Shown here: one piece after another, positions 1-10,452 of the stretch
Position numbering within the stretch: position 1 is the stretch's first letter
How the letters are laid out: every line of letters begins with the position of its first letter
Assembly (NCBI GenBank): GCA_036279355.1
Contig: DASUJH010000047.1
Span: 1-64,000 of the forward strand
Source: Gemmatimonadales bacterium
GTDB lineage: Bacteria > Gemmatimonadota > Gemmatimonadetes > Gemmatimonadales > GWC2-71-9
Length of the DNA: 64,000 bases
Direction of reading: 5' to 3'
Position numbers and translations under genes: made by a program
The notes under the pieces: model-generated
What the model was told of the DNA's origin: nothing
Database searches by the model: none
Seen by the model: the letters and a program-made list of their open reading frames with translations, nothing else

Positions 1-108
1 GGCTTGCAGGCGATGCACGGCCAGCTGATCAGCGTCCCCCGATCCGCACCGCTCCGCCCCAACCACGACTACCTGGCCGAGCGGTTCGAGCAGTTCCGCG
101 CGGCTTAG
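1..108 (+). CDS. 3' end of an unidentified gene (partial)
   Basis: The window opens inside a reading frame that ends with TAG at 106-108, leaving 35 codons. The tail is basic and aromatic (it contains RPNHDYLAERFEQF) and has no motif I recognise. It is convergent with the AHSA1 gene, separated by only 7 bp. The high-GC codon use matches the surroundings. The function cannot be assigned from this fragment. Confidence 0.55.
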   Translation, partial: GLQAMHGQLISVPRSAPLRPNHDYLAERFEQFRAA

Positions 109-115
109 AGCCGGC

Positions 116-574
116 TTACCTCCCCCCGTCGGCCAGGGCGCCCGCCAGCTTCTCCGCGATCGAGCTCCACCCGTGCTCGTGGTTGTTCCGCTCCGTGTCC
201 GTCGGGAAGTCCTCGTGCGTGAGCACCAGCTCGGTGCCACCGGTGCCCCACGGCAGGAAGTCGATGGTCACGAGGCTCGCGCGGTCGCTCTGCTCCCATT
301 CCCAGGTGAACGCCAGCCTCCGCGGCGGGTTCACGATCGTGTACTCGCCGCTCACGCGGTGCTCGGTGCCGTCGGGTTGGCGCATGTGAATCCGGTAGCG
401 CCCGCCCACACGCACATCGAGCTCCGCCAGGCTCACGACGAGATCCCTGGGCGCGTGCCAGCGCTTCAGGTCGTTCGGCGTGGTCCACGCGCGGAAGAGC
501 CGCTCCGGCGGTTGCGCGTAGGTGTGCCGGACTTCGAGCTTGTGCGACGATTGCCGCTCGGCCGTGGCTGCCAT
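116..574 (-). CDS. AHSA1/SRPBCC-domain protein
   Basis: A 152-residue protein of the AHSA1 (Aha1 C-terminal-like, START/Bet v1 fold) family. The body carries the usual pattern: an N-terminal R-x-[FY] strand followed by P-x-x-[LV]-[FW]-x-A-W-T (here PPERLFRAWT), a GGRYRIHM strand and a C-terminal helix beginning HGWSSIAEKL. The ATG at 574 is preceded by AAGGAAGG, a strong ribosome site that lies inside the 3' end of the upstream ArsR-type gene, so the two genes overlap by about 109 bp in different frames. ArsR-AHSA1 pairs are common in bacteria; the SRPBCC cavity usually binds a hydrophobic ligand, but the ligand here is unknown. Family assignment is firm; the role is inferred only from pairing. 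Confidence 0.85.
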   Translation of the reverse strand: MAATAERQSSHKLEVRHTYAQPPERLFRAWTTPNDLKRWHAPRDLVVSLAELDVRVGGRYRIHMRQPDGTEHRVSGEYTIVNPPRRLAFTWEWEQSDRASLVTIDFLPWGTGGTELVLTHEDFPTDTERNNHEHGWSSIAEKLAGALADGGR

Positions 575-918
575 GGGCCTTCCTTTTCCGTTGAGGTTTC
601 GTCGTCCAGATAGCGAGCGAGTTGATCGAGCTGTCCCTCCCAGAACCGCCGGTACTGCTCCACCCAGTCGGCCGCGCCGTGGAGCGGGGCGGCAACGAGG
701 CGGCACCGCCGCCGCCGGCCCTCGCGCCGGACGCTCGCCAGCCCCGCGCGCTCCAGCACCCGGATGTGCTTGGAAACGGCCGGCAGCGACATGGCGAACG
801 GGCGCGCGAGATCGCCGATGGCCGCCTCGCCCCGGCTGAGCCGCGCCACGATGGCGCGCCGCGTCGGGTCGGCCAGGGCGGCGAAGGTGCGATCGAGCGC
901 CGTTTGATGGTAAACCAT
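466..918 (-). CDS. ArsR-family winged-helix repressor
   Basis: A 150-residue DNA-binding regulator. Residues about 8-85 form the ArsR winged helix: LADPTRRAIVARLSRGE, then the recognition segment SLPAVSKHIRVLERAGL and a basic wing. No metal-binding Cys pair is present, so this belongs to the non-metal group paired with AHSA1 proteins. The ATG at 918 is chosen because the conserved N-terminus begins there, and because a promoter places the likely transcription start at or one base before it (see promoter entry). A perfect 16-bp palindrome covers the start codon and probably is its own operator. The last 36 codons overlap the AHSA1 gene and their composition (Arg/Ser-rich) looks constrained by the other frame. 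Confidence 0.87.
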   Translation of the reverse strand: MVYHQTALDRTFAALADPTRRAIVARLSRGEAAIGDLARPFAMSLPAVSKHIRVLERAGLASVRREGRRRRCRLVAAPLHGAADWVEQYRRFWEGQLDQLARYLDDETSTEKEGPWQPRPSGNRRTSSKSGTPTRNRRSGSSARGPRRTT

Positions 919-926
919 GTGGTTTA
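911..926. promoter_or_regulatory. Palindromic operator candidate over the ArsR start codon
   Basis: TAAACCA-TG-TGGTTTA is an exact inverted repeat with 7-base arms. It contains the ArsR-type gene's ATG (918-916 on the minus strand) and touches the last base of its -10 box. A dimeric winged-helix protein bound here would block both polymerase and, on the mRNA, nothing else is needed. Autorepression is inferred from position and symmetry, in line with how ArsR-type genes are usually controlled. Confidence 0.65.
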
Positions 927-953
927 GTATAGTGCGGGCGCACGGACCGTCAA
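926..953 (-). promoter_or_regulatory. Sigma-70-type promoter for the ArsR-AHSA1 operon
   Basis: On the minus strand TTGACG (953-948), a 16-base spacer and TATACT (931-926) are followed only 7 bases later by the ATG. The expected start of transcription therefore falls at position 919 or 918, which would give a leaderless mRNA beginning at the start codon. Both hexamers are close to consensus in a 70% GC background. Confidence 0.7.
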
Positions 954-1006
954 GGGCCGCACCCTTCCGCTCATGTTCCGGAGGGCGCATAATCGGCGGA
1001 GCTGCC

Positions 1007-1855
1007 ATGACCGCCACCGATCTTGCAGGCCGCACTTTCCTCGTCACCGGCGCCAACTCCGGCCTCGGCCGCGCCACCGTCAAGGCGCTCGCCGCGCGCG
1101 GCGGAGCCGTCGTGCTCGCCGGGCGCTCCGAGGAGCGCACCCGCCCGGTGCTCCACGCGATCCGCGCGCGGAACCCCGGCGCCGATGCGCGCTTTCTCCA
1201 GGTCGACGTCTCCGACCTCTCCTCCGTGCGCCGCGCCGCCGAGTCGTTTCTCGCGAGCGGCGCGCGGCTCGACGTACTGATGAACAACGCCGGCGTGGCC
1301 GGCACCCGCGCGCTTTCGGCCGACGGCTTCGATCTCACCTACGCCACCAATCACATCGGCCCGTTCCTCTTCACCAACCTGCTCCTGCCGAGGCTGCGCG
1401 AGGCGCCGCAGGGGCGGATCGTGAACGTCTCGAGCGCGGCCCATCTGGGCGTAAAGGGACTCGACTGGACGATGCTGGAGCGCCGCAAGGAGCCCGTGCG
1501 GAGCGGCTTCCCGGCCTACGGCGCCACCAAGCTCATGAACGTGTTACATGCGAAGGAGCTGGCGCGCCGGCTGCACGGCACGCGGGTGACCACCTACGCG
1601 CTTCACCCGGGCGCCGTCGCGTCGAACATCTGGCGCGCGCTCCCGTTGCCGGCGCGGTGGCTGCTCAAGCTCTTCCTCACCTCGAACGAGAAGGGTGCGC
1701 GCACCCAGCTCTACTGCGCGACCGCGCCGGAGCTCGCCAGCGCGTCCGGGCGCTATTACGACAAACGCGGCGAGGCCCGGTCGAATCCGCTGGCCGAGGA
1801 CGCGCCACTGGCCCGCGAGCTGTGGGACCGGACCGAGGCCGCGGTGCCTCACTAA
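1007..1855 (+). CDS. Short-chain dehydrogenase/reductase
   Basis: A 282-residue NAD(P)-dependent oxidoreductase with a complete Rossmann fold. The cofactor loop TGANSGLG is at residues 14-21, NNAG follows strand 4, the catalytic Ser is in VNVSS (about 142-143) and the YGATK motif supplies Tyr171 and Lys175. The sequence style (retinol dehydrogenase/WWOX-like, with a TSNEKGA segment after the active site) is typical of bacterial SDRs annotated without a known substrate. The start at 1007 has GGAG eight bases upstream and places the cofactor loop at the usual distance. The DoxX gene follows after 26 bp with its own strong ribosome site, and both end at one terminator, so they probably form an operon. 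Substrate unknown. Confidence 0.88.
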   Translation: MTATDLAGRTFLVTGANSGLGRATVKALAARGGAVVLAGRSEERTRPVLHAIRARNPGADARFLQVDVSDLSSVRRAAESFLASGARLDVLMNNAGVAGTRALSADGFDLTYATNHIGPFLFTNLLLPRLREAPQGRIVNVSSAAHLGVKGLDWTMLERRKEPVRSGFPAYGATKLMNVLHAKELARRLHGTRVTTYALHPGAVASNIWRALPLPARWLLKLFLTSNEKGARTQLYCATAPELASASGRYYDKRGEARSNPLAEDAPLARELWDRTEAAVPH

Positions 1856-1881
1856 CCACCTCTCCGCCCGGAGGAATACTC

Positions 1882-2418
1882 ATGCCTGCATACATCCCGA
1901 GCTTCGGCATGCTCCACCTTGGCCTGCTGATCGCCCGGCTCGTGCTGGGCTTGGGGCTCGCCGCCCACGGCGCGCAGAAGCTGTTCGGCTGGTTCGGGGG
2001 CGCCGGGCTCGCCGGCACCGCCAACTTTCTCGAGTCGGCCGGGTTCTATCCGGGCCGCCAGATGGCCAGGATGGCAGGCCTCGGCGAATTCGTCGGCGGC
2101 TTGCTCACGGCCCTCGGACTGTTCGGGCCGATCGGGCCGGCAATCATGCTGGCCGTCATGCTGGTCGCGATGAGCCAGAATCTGGGCCATGGCTTCTTCG
2201 CGACCGATGGCGGCATCGAAGTCGCCCTGCTCTACTGCGCGGGCGGTCTCGTACTCGCGACCACAGGCCCGGGCGCGTATTCGCTCGATGGGCTCCTGGG
2301 CTTGAGCTTCTTCGAGACGGCGGAGCTCACGGCGGTGGTACTGATCGTGGCGCTCATCGGAGCCGGGGTAGTGCTCGGGCGGCGGAGCCGCGGCCCGGCG
2401 GCGTCGGCGAGGCGATAG
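1882..2418 (+). CDS. DoxX-family membrane protein
   Basis: A 178-residue integral membrane protein of the DoxX family. The signature is clear: RLVLGLGLAAHGAQKLFGWF at the N-terminus, then helices around LLTALGLFGPIGPAIMLAVM, a short NLGHGFF segment, and a last helix before a basic C-terminus. Four to five hydrophobic segments are visible, as usual. The start has a near-perfect GGAGGA site 7 bases upstream. DoxX proteins are linked to thiol/redox homeostasis or quinone-side functions in some bacteria, but no single activity is established. Next to an SDR it may take part in a redox detoxification unit; that is inference. Confidence 0.88.
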   Translation: MPAYIPSFGMLHLGLLIARLVLGLGLAAHGAQKLFGWFGGAGLAGTANFLESAGFYPGRQMARMAGLGEFVGGLLTALGLFGPIGPAIMLAVMLVAMSQNLGHGFFATDGGIEVALLYCAGGLVLATTGPGAYSLDGLLGLSFFETAELTAVVLIVALIGAGVVLGRRSRGPAASARR

Positions 2419-2463
2419 ACGGCGCGCCGGCGGCGCACGTCGCGCTCGGCAAGCGACGAGGAA

Positions 2464-2492
2464 AAGCCCGCGGGCTCGTGGCCCGCGGGCTT
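2464..2492 (+). terminator. Strong stem-loop terminator after SDR-DoxX
   Basis: Twelve-base perfect arms (2464-2475 and 2481-2492, AAGCCCGCGGGC against its complement) enclose a five-base loop TCGTG. The stem is A-rich on its 5' side and followed by TTCTC on the + strand, so it may act in both directions between the convergent DoxX gene and the Ser-rich lipoprotein gene. Confidence 0.8.
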
Positions 2493-2537
2493 CTCACATC
2501 CGGCGTCGCGCATACCGAAGCGCGCTACCGGAACGAC

Positions 2538-3140
2538 TCAGAACGAGCTGGAGTCGCTGGACGACCCGGTCGAATCGCTATACGACGGCGAGCTCTGGTT
2601 CGTGCTGCTTGAATCGCTCGGCGACTGCATCGACGATGTGTCGGTCGCGCTCTGCCCACTCATCCGCGAGGTATCCTGCGCCGCGGCCCCCGGCTGCTGG
2701 CCGTAAGATGAGCTGTCCCCCACGTGCTCGGCCGCGGGAACGTGGCCGATGGTGTCGCCCTTCGAGGTGACCGGCTGCCCCTGGTCGGGCCGGGTCCTCG
2801 TGGCGCCCGGGCCCAGGGTCGACGTGCCGCTGTCGGTGTTGGTCACGCCGGACTTGGTCTGGTTCGTCACCGCGGTGTCCGACACGCCCGCGTTGGTTCT
2901 CGCGTTGGCCGAGGTAGTGTCCTGGCTTCGCGTCATGCCGGTATCGCTCATCGAAGCCATGCCGGTGTCGTTCGTCACCGCTCTGGCCGTATCGGACACC
3001 ATGCCGGTGTCGGTTACGGTCGTCGTGGTGCTATCGGTGGCCGCCGTGCTGGTTTCGGCCCCCGCTCTGTTGCCCGCGCATGCCAGGCCGCCGATCCACA
3101 GTGCGGTGGCGGCCAGAACAGCGGTTGATTGCGCTCGCAT
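2538..3140 (-). CDS. Ser/Thr/Asp-rich low-complexity lipoprotein
   Basis: A 200-residue exported protein of unknown function. The N-terminus MRAQSTAVLAATALWIGG followed by LACAGN is a signal peptide with a probable lipid-modified Cys (the -3 residue is Gly, so the lipobox is weak). The rest has almost no hydrophobic core: DTGM, SDT and TNDT-like units recur between residues 40 and 100, and the last 60 residues are mainly Ser, Thr, Asp and Gln. At DNA level the segment 2930-3020 repeats variants of ATGCCGGTGTCG. The start has a perfect AGGAGG five bases upstream. Its length and composition suggest a disordered surface or periplasmic protein; I cannot name a family. Confidence 0.7.
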   Translation of the reverse strand: MRAQSTAVLAATALWIGGLACAGNRAGAETSTAATDSTTTTVTDTGMVSDTARAVTNDTGMASMSDTGMTRSQDTTSANARTNAGVSDTAVTNQTKSGVTNTDSGTSTLGPGATRTRPDQGQPVTSKGDTIGHVPAAEHVGDSSSYGQQPGAAAQDTSRMSGQSATDTSSMQSPSDSSSTNQSSPSYSDSTGSSSDSSSF

Positions 3141-3302
3141 TCGTCCTCCTCAGATCACCTGTGTCGGGTGACGCCGCTGCGTCGAGCATCGTGCGCGGGC
3201 TCGCGCACCGGGCGCCCCGGGGTCGTGCAGCCGTAACTGTACCGGTGGGGGACTTGAAGGGCGGTGAGCGGCCTCACCCGCGGAGAGGCCAATCGCCGGG
3301 GC

Positions 3303-3689
3303 TCAGCCGGGCGGCGCCACGCGGCGGGTCTCGTCCGGTGCGCGCGATGAAAGCAGGCGCTCGGTGAAGTCCATCCGCTCGGCCAGCTCCGCTACTTCGG
3401 TGCGGAGCGCGTGCAGCTCGGCCAGCGCGTCGGCGGAAAGCTCGGCGCGGCGCTCGGGCGCCTGCGTCTCCCACTCGGTGATCCGCCGGCCCTCGGCGTC
3501 GCGCAGCTCGCCGGCGCTCACGATCACCACGTCGTAGAGCCACCAGATGCCGAGCCCGCCAAGGGTGCACGCCATGAGCGCGCCGCTCTCGGCGCGGCCG
3601 GCGTAGAACCGGTGCGCGCCGAAGGGGCCGAGGAGCACCGCCAGCGCGAGGGCGACGCCGCGGGATTTCTCCGAGGGTTCGTTCGCCAT
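3303..3689 (-). CDS. TM2-domain membrane protein
   Basis: A 128-residue protein with the TM2 architecture at residues about 8-60: a first helix ending in the diagnostic LLGPFGAHRFYAGR, a short turn, then a second helix around CTLGGLGIWWLYDVV with the following Asp. The C-terminal half is charged and helical (AELHALRTEVAELAERM), probably a short cytoplasmic coiled coil. TM2 proteins are small two-helix membrane proteins of unknown activity in bacteria. The gene begins 14 bp after the broken Uma2 frame on the same strand. Confidence 0.85.
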   Translation of the reverse strand: MANEPSEKSRGVALALAVLLGPFGAHRFYAGRAESGALMACTLGGLGIWWLYDVVIVSAGELRDAEGRRITEWETQAPERRAELSADALAELHALRTEVAELAERMDFTERLLSSRAPDETRRVAPPG

Positions 3690-3703
3690 GGGCAGGGGCT
3701 GGG

Positions 3704-4188
3704 TCAACGGTCGAGCACCTCGGTGAAGAGCTCGGGGAGGTCGAGCTCGAGCTGGGGCAGGTGGGGGACGGGATGCCATGCGAGGCGCTCGCCCAGAACC
3801 TCGGGGCGCTCGTCGTCGGGGCGCCAGCGCTCGATCAGGCGGGCATCGAGGTCGACGATCCAGTATTCGAGAATGCCATGCCGCTGGTAGGCGCGGCGCT
3901 TGAGCCGCCGGTCGGCCCGGGCGGTGCCGGGCGCCAACACCTCGATAGCGAGAAGCAGCGTGCGAATGTCCGCCCAATCTCGTGGTCGGCGGCCCTCGAC
4001 GAGCGGCGTCACGAAAACGTCTGGCTGCACCAGGGTATGCGGGTCGAACTGATGTCGGCGGGGGCGAAGAGTAGGACGCCGAATCCTTGTGCATCGACAT
4101 ACGAACCGATCCGCCGCGAAAGCGCCGACACAGCGTAGTCGTGCGTCCACTCGGCTGTCCAGTCGGTGACGGGCTCGGGCATGCCCAT
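3704..4188 (-). pseudogene. Uma2-family nuclease-fold gene, frameshifted and internally deleted
   Basis: From the ATG at 4188 one frame reads MGMPEPVTDWTAEW... and continues to an ADISS segment, then stops at TGA near 4008. A second frame picks up exactly there with QFDPHTLVQPDVFVTPL and runs to 3704 with the Uma2 core (LLLAIEVLAPGT, RRLKRRAYQRHGILEYWIVD). One missing base near 4050 explains the switch: adding it gives ADI-x-F-D-P-H as in the intact paralogue at 31171-31761 (QDVEFDNHN). Compared with that paralogue, about 27 residues including the YEIVDGELLVTPAPSW strand are also missing between two Trp codons near the N-terminus. Two independent lesions make a true pseudogene more likely than a base-calling error. 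Uma2 (DUF820) proteins have a PD-(D/E)XK-like nuclease fold. Confidence 0.8.
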
Positions 4189-4344
4189 AATCTGAGTCCC
4201 TCACGTCGCGGTTGGCAATGCGGTTGGCAGTAACCCATCCGACACGCTACGCGGCCCTGCCACCGGTACCGGACCGTTCCGATGCGACGCGGCGCCGATT
4301 CCCGGCCGCTTGAGCCGCCTGCCTCACCGGTCTACCGTTCCGCC

Positions 4345-5799
4345 ATGCCCGGACGCGAGCGACTTGACGCGGTGGTGGTGGGCGCCGGGCCCAACGGCCT
4401 GAGCGCCGCCATCGCGCTCGCCCGCGCGGGCCGCTCCGTGCAGCTCGTCGAGGCGGCACCTACCGTGGGCGGCGGCTGCCGCTCAGCCGAGCTTACGCTG
4501 CCGGGGTTCGTCCATGACGTGTGCAGCGCGGTGTATCCCATCGGGCGCGCGTCGCCGTTCTTCCTCTCGCTGCCGCTCGCGCGCCACGGGCTCCGGTGGA
4601 TCGAACCGGACGTCCCGCTCGCCCATCCGCTCGACGACGGCGCGGCCCTCCTCACGCACGACCTGTACGAGACCGCCCGCCGCCTGGGCCCCGACGCCAA
4701 TGCCTATCTCGACCTGGTGGGCCCGACGGTGCGGAACTGGCACCTCATCATCAACGAGCTGACCGGCCCGCTTCGCATTCCTTGTGTGGGCCCGCGCAAG
4801 CTGCTGGCCGCGGCGCAGTTCGGGCTTCGCGCCATGCTGCCGGTGACGACGATCGCGCGCCGGTTCGGGACGCCTGCGGCGCGCGCGCTCCTGGCCGGCT
4901 GCGGCGCGCACTCGATGCTCGATCTTTCGGCCGCCGGCACCGGCACCTTCGGGCTCATCTTCCTTGCGAGCGCGCATACGGTGGGCTGGCCCATCGTGGC
5001 CGGCGGCGCGGGGCGGCTCACCGGCGCGCTCGCCTCCTGCCTCGTGGAGCTGGGTGGCAAGATCGCGTTCAACTGCCCCGTCACCACGCTCGACGCGCTG
5101 CCGGCGCACCGCGCGGCGCTGCTCGACGTGACGCCGCGCCAGGTGCTCGAGATGGCGAGTGAGCGGCTCGCGCGGCGGGCGGGTGGGCGGGCGTACATGG
5201 GCCAGCTCCGCCGCTATCGCTACGGGCCCGGCGCGTTCAAGATCGACGTCGCCCTCGACGGGCCGATTCCCTGGCGGGATGCGCAGGTGCTCCGCGCCGG
5301 CACGGTGCACGTGGGCGGGACGCTCGAGGAGATCGAGGCGGGCGAGGCGGAGGTGGCGGCGGGACGGGTGCCGCAACGGCCGTTCGTGCTGGTGGCGCAG
5401 CAGTCGCTCTTCGATCCGTCGCGCGCGCCGGCGGGGCGGCACACGGCGTGGGCCTACTGCCACGTGCCGAACGGCTCGACGGTGGACATGACCGACCGCA
5501 TGATCGCGCAGATCGAGCGCTTCGCGCCGGGCTTCCGCGACCGCATCCTCGAGATCCATCGCACCGGCCCCGCCGATCTTCATGCCTACGACGCCAACTA
5601 CATCGGCGGCGACATCGGGGGCGGAAGCGCGGAGTTGAGCCAGCTCTTCTTCCGTCCCGTGGTGCGGCTCGATCCGTATCGCACGCCGGATCCCGCGATC
5701 CTGCTCTGCTCCGCGTCGACGCCGCCCGGCGCCGGCGTGCACGGGCTCTGCGGCTGGTACGCCGCGCGCTCGGCGCTCCGCGGGGTGCTCGGCGGGTGA
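4345..5799 (+). CDS. FAD-dependent oxidoreductase, phytoene desaturase/PYROXD2-like
   Basis: A 484-residue flavoprotein. The dinucleotide-binding motif VVVGAGPNGLSAAIAL is at residues 9-24 and is followed by the acidic residue of LVEA. The middle (RRFGTPAARALLAGCGAHS, then VAGGAGRLTGAL) and the C-terminal end (ANYIGGDIGGGS..., TPPGAGVHGLCG) are typical of the phytoene-desaturase-related group that includes PYROXD2, rather than of true carotenoid enzymes, so the substrate stays open. An in-frame ATG exists at 4282, but the FAD motif sits at the usual distance from the ATG at 4345. The next gene starts with GTG overlapping this stop (GTGA), so the two are translationally coupled. Confidence 0.87.
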   Translation: MPGRERLDAVVVGAGPNGLSAAIALARAGRSVQLVEAAPTVGGGCRSAELTLPGFVHDVCSAVYPIGRASPFFLSLPLARHGLRWIEPDVPLAHPLDDGAALLTHDLYETARRLGPDANAYLDLVGPTVRNWHLIINELTGPLRIPCVGPRKLLAAAQFGLRAMLPVTTIARRFGTPAARALLAGCGAHSMLDLSAAGTGTFGLIFLASAHTVGWPIVAGGAGRLTGALASCLVELGGKIAFNCPVTTLDALPAHRAALLDVTPRQVLEMASERLARRAGGRAYMGQLRRYRYGPGAFKIDVALDGPIPWRDAQVLRAGTVHVGGTLEEIEAGEAEVAAGRVPQRPFVLVAQQSLFDPSRAPAGRHTAWAYCHVPNGSTVDMTDRMIAQIERFAPGFRDRILEIHRTGPADLHAYDANYIGGDIGGGSAELSQLFFRPVVRLDPYRTPDPAILLCSASTPPGAGVHGLCGWYAARSALRGVLGG

Positions 5800-7185
5800 G
5801 CGCCGCCGCACCCACGTACGTTCTCTCGCGCTGGCTCTTCCTTCGGCTGCTGGGCCTCGTCTACCTGGTAGCGTTCGCCTCGCTCGCGGTGCAGATCGTG
5901 GGACTGGTCGGCGCGCACGGATTGCTGCCCGCGGCGCAATTCCTCCAGTGGGCGCGATCGATCTACGGGCCCGACGTCCACCAGATGCTGCCCACCATCT
6001 TCTGGTTCGGCGCAAGCGATGCCGCGCTCCGCGGGGTGGCCTGGGCGGGAGCGGGGCTCTCGCTCCTCGTGATCCTCGACGTGGCGCCGCTCGTCACCCT
6101 CGCGGTGCTCTGGGTGCTCTATCTATCACTCACCATCGCGGGCCAGGATTTCCTTGGCTTCCAGTGGGACGCGCTGCTGCTGGAGGCCGGTCTCCTCGCC
6201 GTGCTCTGGGCGCCGGGCAATTGGCTGCCGCTCGCGACGCGGCGCATGCCGTCGCCGCTCGTGCGCTGGGTGCTCGTGTTGCTCGTCGTGAAGCTCCTGT
6301 TTCTGTCGGGAATCACCAAGCTCCTGAGCGGCGACCCGACGTGGCGGCACGCGACCGCGCTCGAGTACCACTTCTTCACCCAGCCGCTCCCGACCTGGCT
6401 CGGGTGGTACGCGGCCAAGCTGCCGGACGGCGTGCTGCGGGCAATGACGGCGGGCTCGGTCGCGGTGGAGGTGATTGCGCCCTGGCTGCTCCTGGCGCCA
6501 GCGCGGCTCCGGCGGGTGCGGCTCGCCGGCGCCTCGGCGCTCGTGCTCCTGCAGCTCGGCATCGCCGCCACCGGCAACTACGGGTTCTTCAACCTGCTCG
6601 CGGTCGTCCTCCTCGTGCCCGCGCTGGACGACGCGACCCTCTCGCGATGGCTGCCGGTGCGGATCGCGGCGCCGGAGCGCGAGTCGGAGGCGCGGCGATT
6701 CGTGATCGCGTTCGTGGCGCCGGCGCTGCTCGGTTTGAGCTTCCTGAGCTTTGCGCGGGAGATCGCTTACACGGTGCCGCGCGGGCGCGCCGTCGGCTAC
6801 TTCCCGCGCTGGGCCGGTCAGGCGCTCGGCGTCGTCGCGCCGTTCCGCGCCGTGAACGGCTACGGACTTTTCCGCGTGATGACGACGGAGCGCCCCGAGC
6901 TCGTCATCGAAGGCAGCAACGACGACGAGCATTGGTCGGAGTATGTGTTCCGCTACAAGCCGGGCCCGCTCGACCGCCGGCCGAGTTTCGTGGCGCCGCA
7001 CCAGCCGAGGCTCGACTGGCAGATGTGGTTCGCGGCGCTCGATCCGAGGGGGAGCGCGGGCTGGCTCAGCACGCTGCTGGATCGCCTGCGCGCCGGCACG
7101 CCGGAGGTGCTGGCGCTGCTCGGCCGCAATCCATTTCCGGACGCGCCGCCGCGCTACGTGCGGGTGGTGGGCTACGAGTACCGGT

Positions 7186-9898
<2,713 letters not shown>

Positions 9899-9915
<17 letters not shown>

Positions 9916-10441
9916 GCCGCCCCTCGGCGAGCACCTGGTCGTAATACGCCTCGAGGCCCGGGTTCACCCCGCGGCAGCCCGCGATCACCTGCTCGGTCCA
10001 GTCGAGATACTCGAGCCGCCGCTCGGTGCTCCAGTCGGGCGGCGGCGACAACGTCACGTCGAGCACGTTGCAGATCTTGTCGCCCAGCTTGATCACCTTC
10101 GCTTTGGCCGACGCGCCGGCCGCGTGCGCCACCTGGAGCCGCTTGCGCTCCGCCTTGAGCAACTGCTTATCGTCGGTCACCTCGGCCACGAGTCCGCGTA
10201 CCTCCGGGCCGAAGCGGCGCTCCAGCTCGGCAAACGTGGTGGCGGTGTCCTCCACCGTGTCGTGCAGGACCGCCGCGATGAGCGTCGCGAGATCGGTGAC
10301 GTCACCGCGGGTGGCGATCACGTTCGCCACCGCGACCGGGTGGTTGATGTAGGGCGATGCGGCGCTGTCCTTCCGGCGCTGGGCGCGGTGCTTGCTGGCC
10401 GCGAACTCGAGGGCGTCGAGCAGCCGGGCGAGATCCGGAAT
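9899..10441 (-). CDS. MESH1-type HD hydrolase, (p)ppGpp/NADPH phosphatase-like, apparent ATT start
   Basis: A 180-residue stand-alone HD domain. Ligand positions match the metazoan enzyme MESH1 (179 aa; His35, His61, Asp62, Asp122) with an offset of one: His34 in INHP, His60-Asp61 in VLHDTVEDT, Asp121 in IKLGDK. The ED pair (64-65) needed for (p)ppGpp hydrolysis is present. The conserved KHRAQRRKDSAASPYINHP segment lies upstream of the first GTG (10330), so that GTG cannot be the true start. In frame upstream there is no ATG, GTG or TTG; the best candidate is ATT at 10441, four bases after a perfect AAGGAGG. A CTG farther in is the alternative. The enzyme would remove the 3' pyrophosphate of alarmone or the 2'-phosphate of NADPH. 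The aminopeptidase gene follows with an overlap. Confidence 0.85.
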
Positions 10442-10445
10442 GGGG

Positions 10446-10452
10446 CCTCCTT
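10446..10452 (-). promoter_or_regulatory. Ribosome binding site deciding the ATT start
   Basis: AAGGAGG on the minus strand, a full anti-16S match, is followed by CCCC and then ATT-CCG-GAT in the frame of the HD hydrolase. No other start-like codon lies at a suitable distance in that frame. An ATG at 10477 belongs to a different frame without recognisable product. Confidence 0.7.

Noticed and set aside
988-993. CATAAT as -10 box for the SDR gene
   Set aside because: It lies only 13 bases before the ATG, leaving no room for the ribosome site in the transcript, and no -35 fits.
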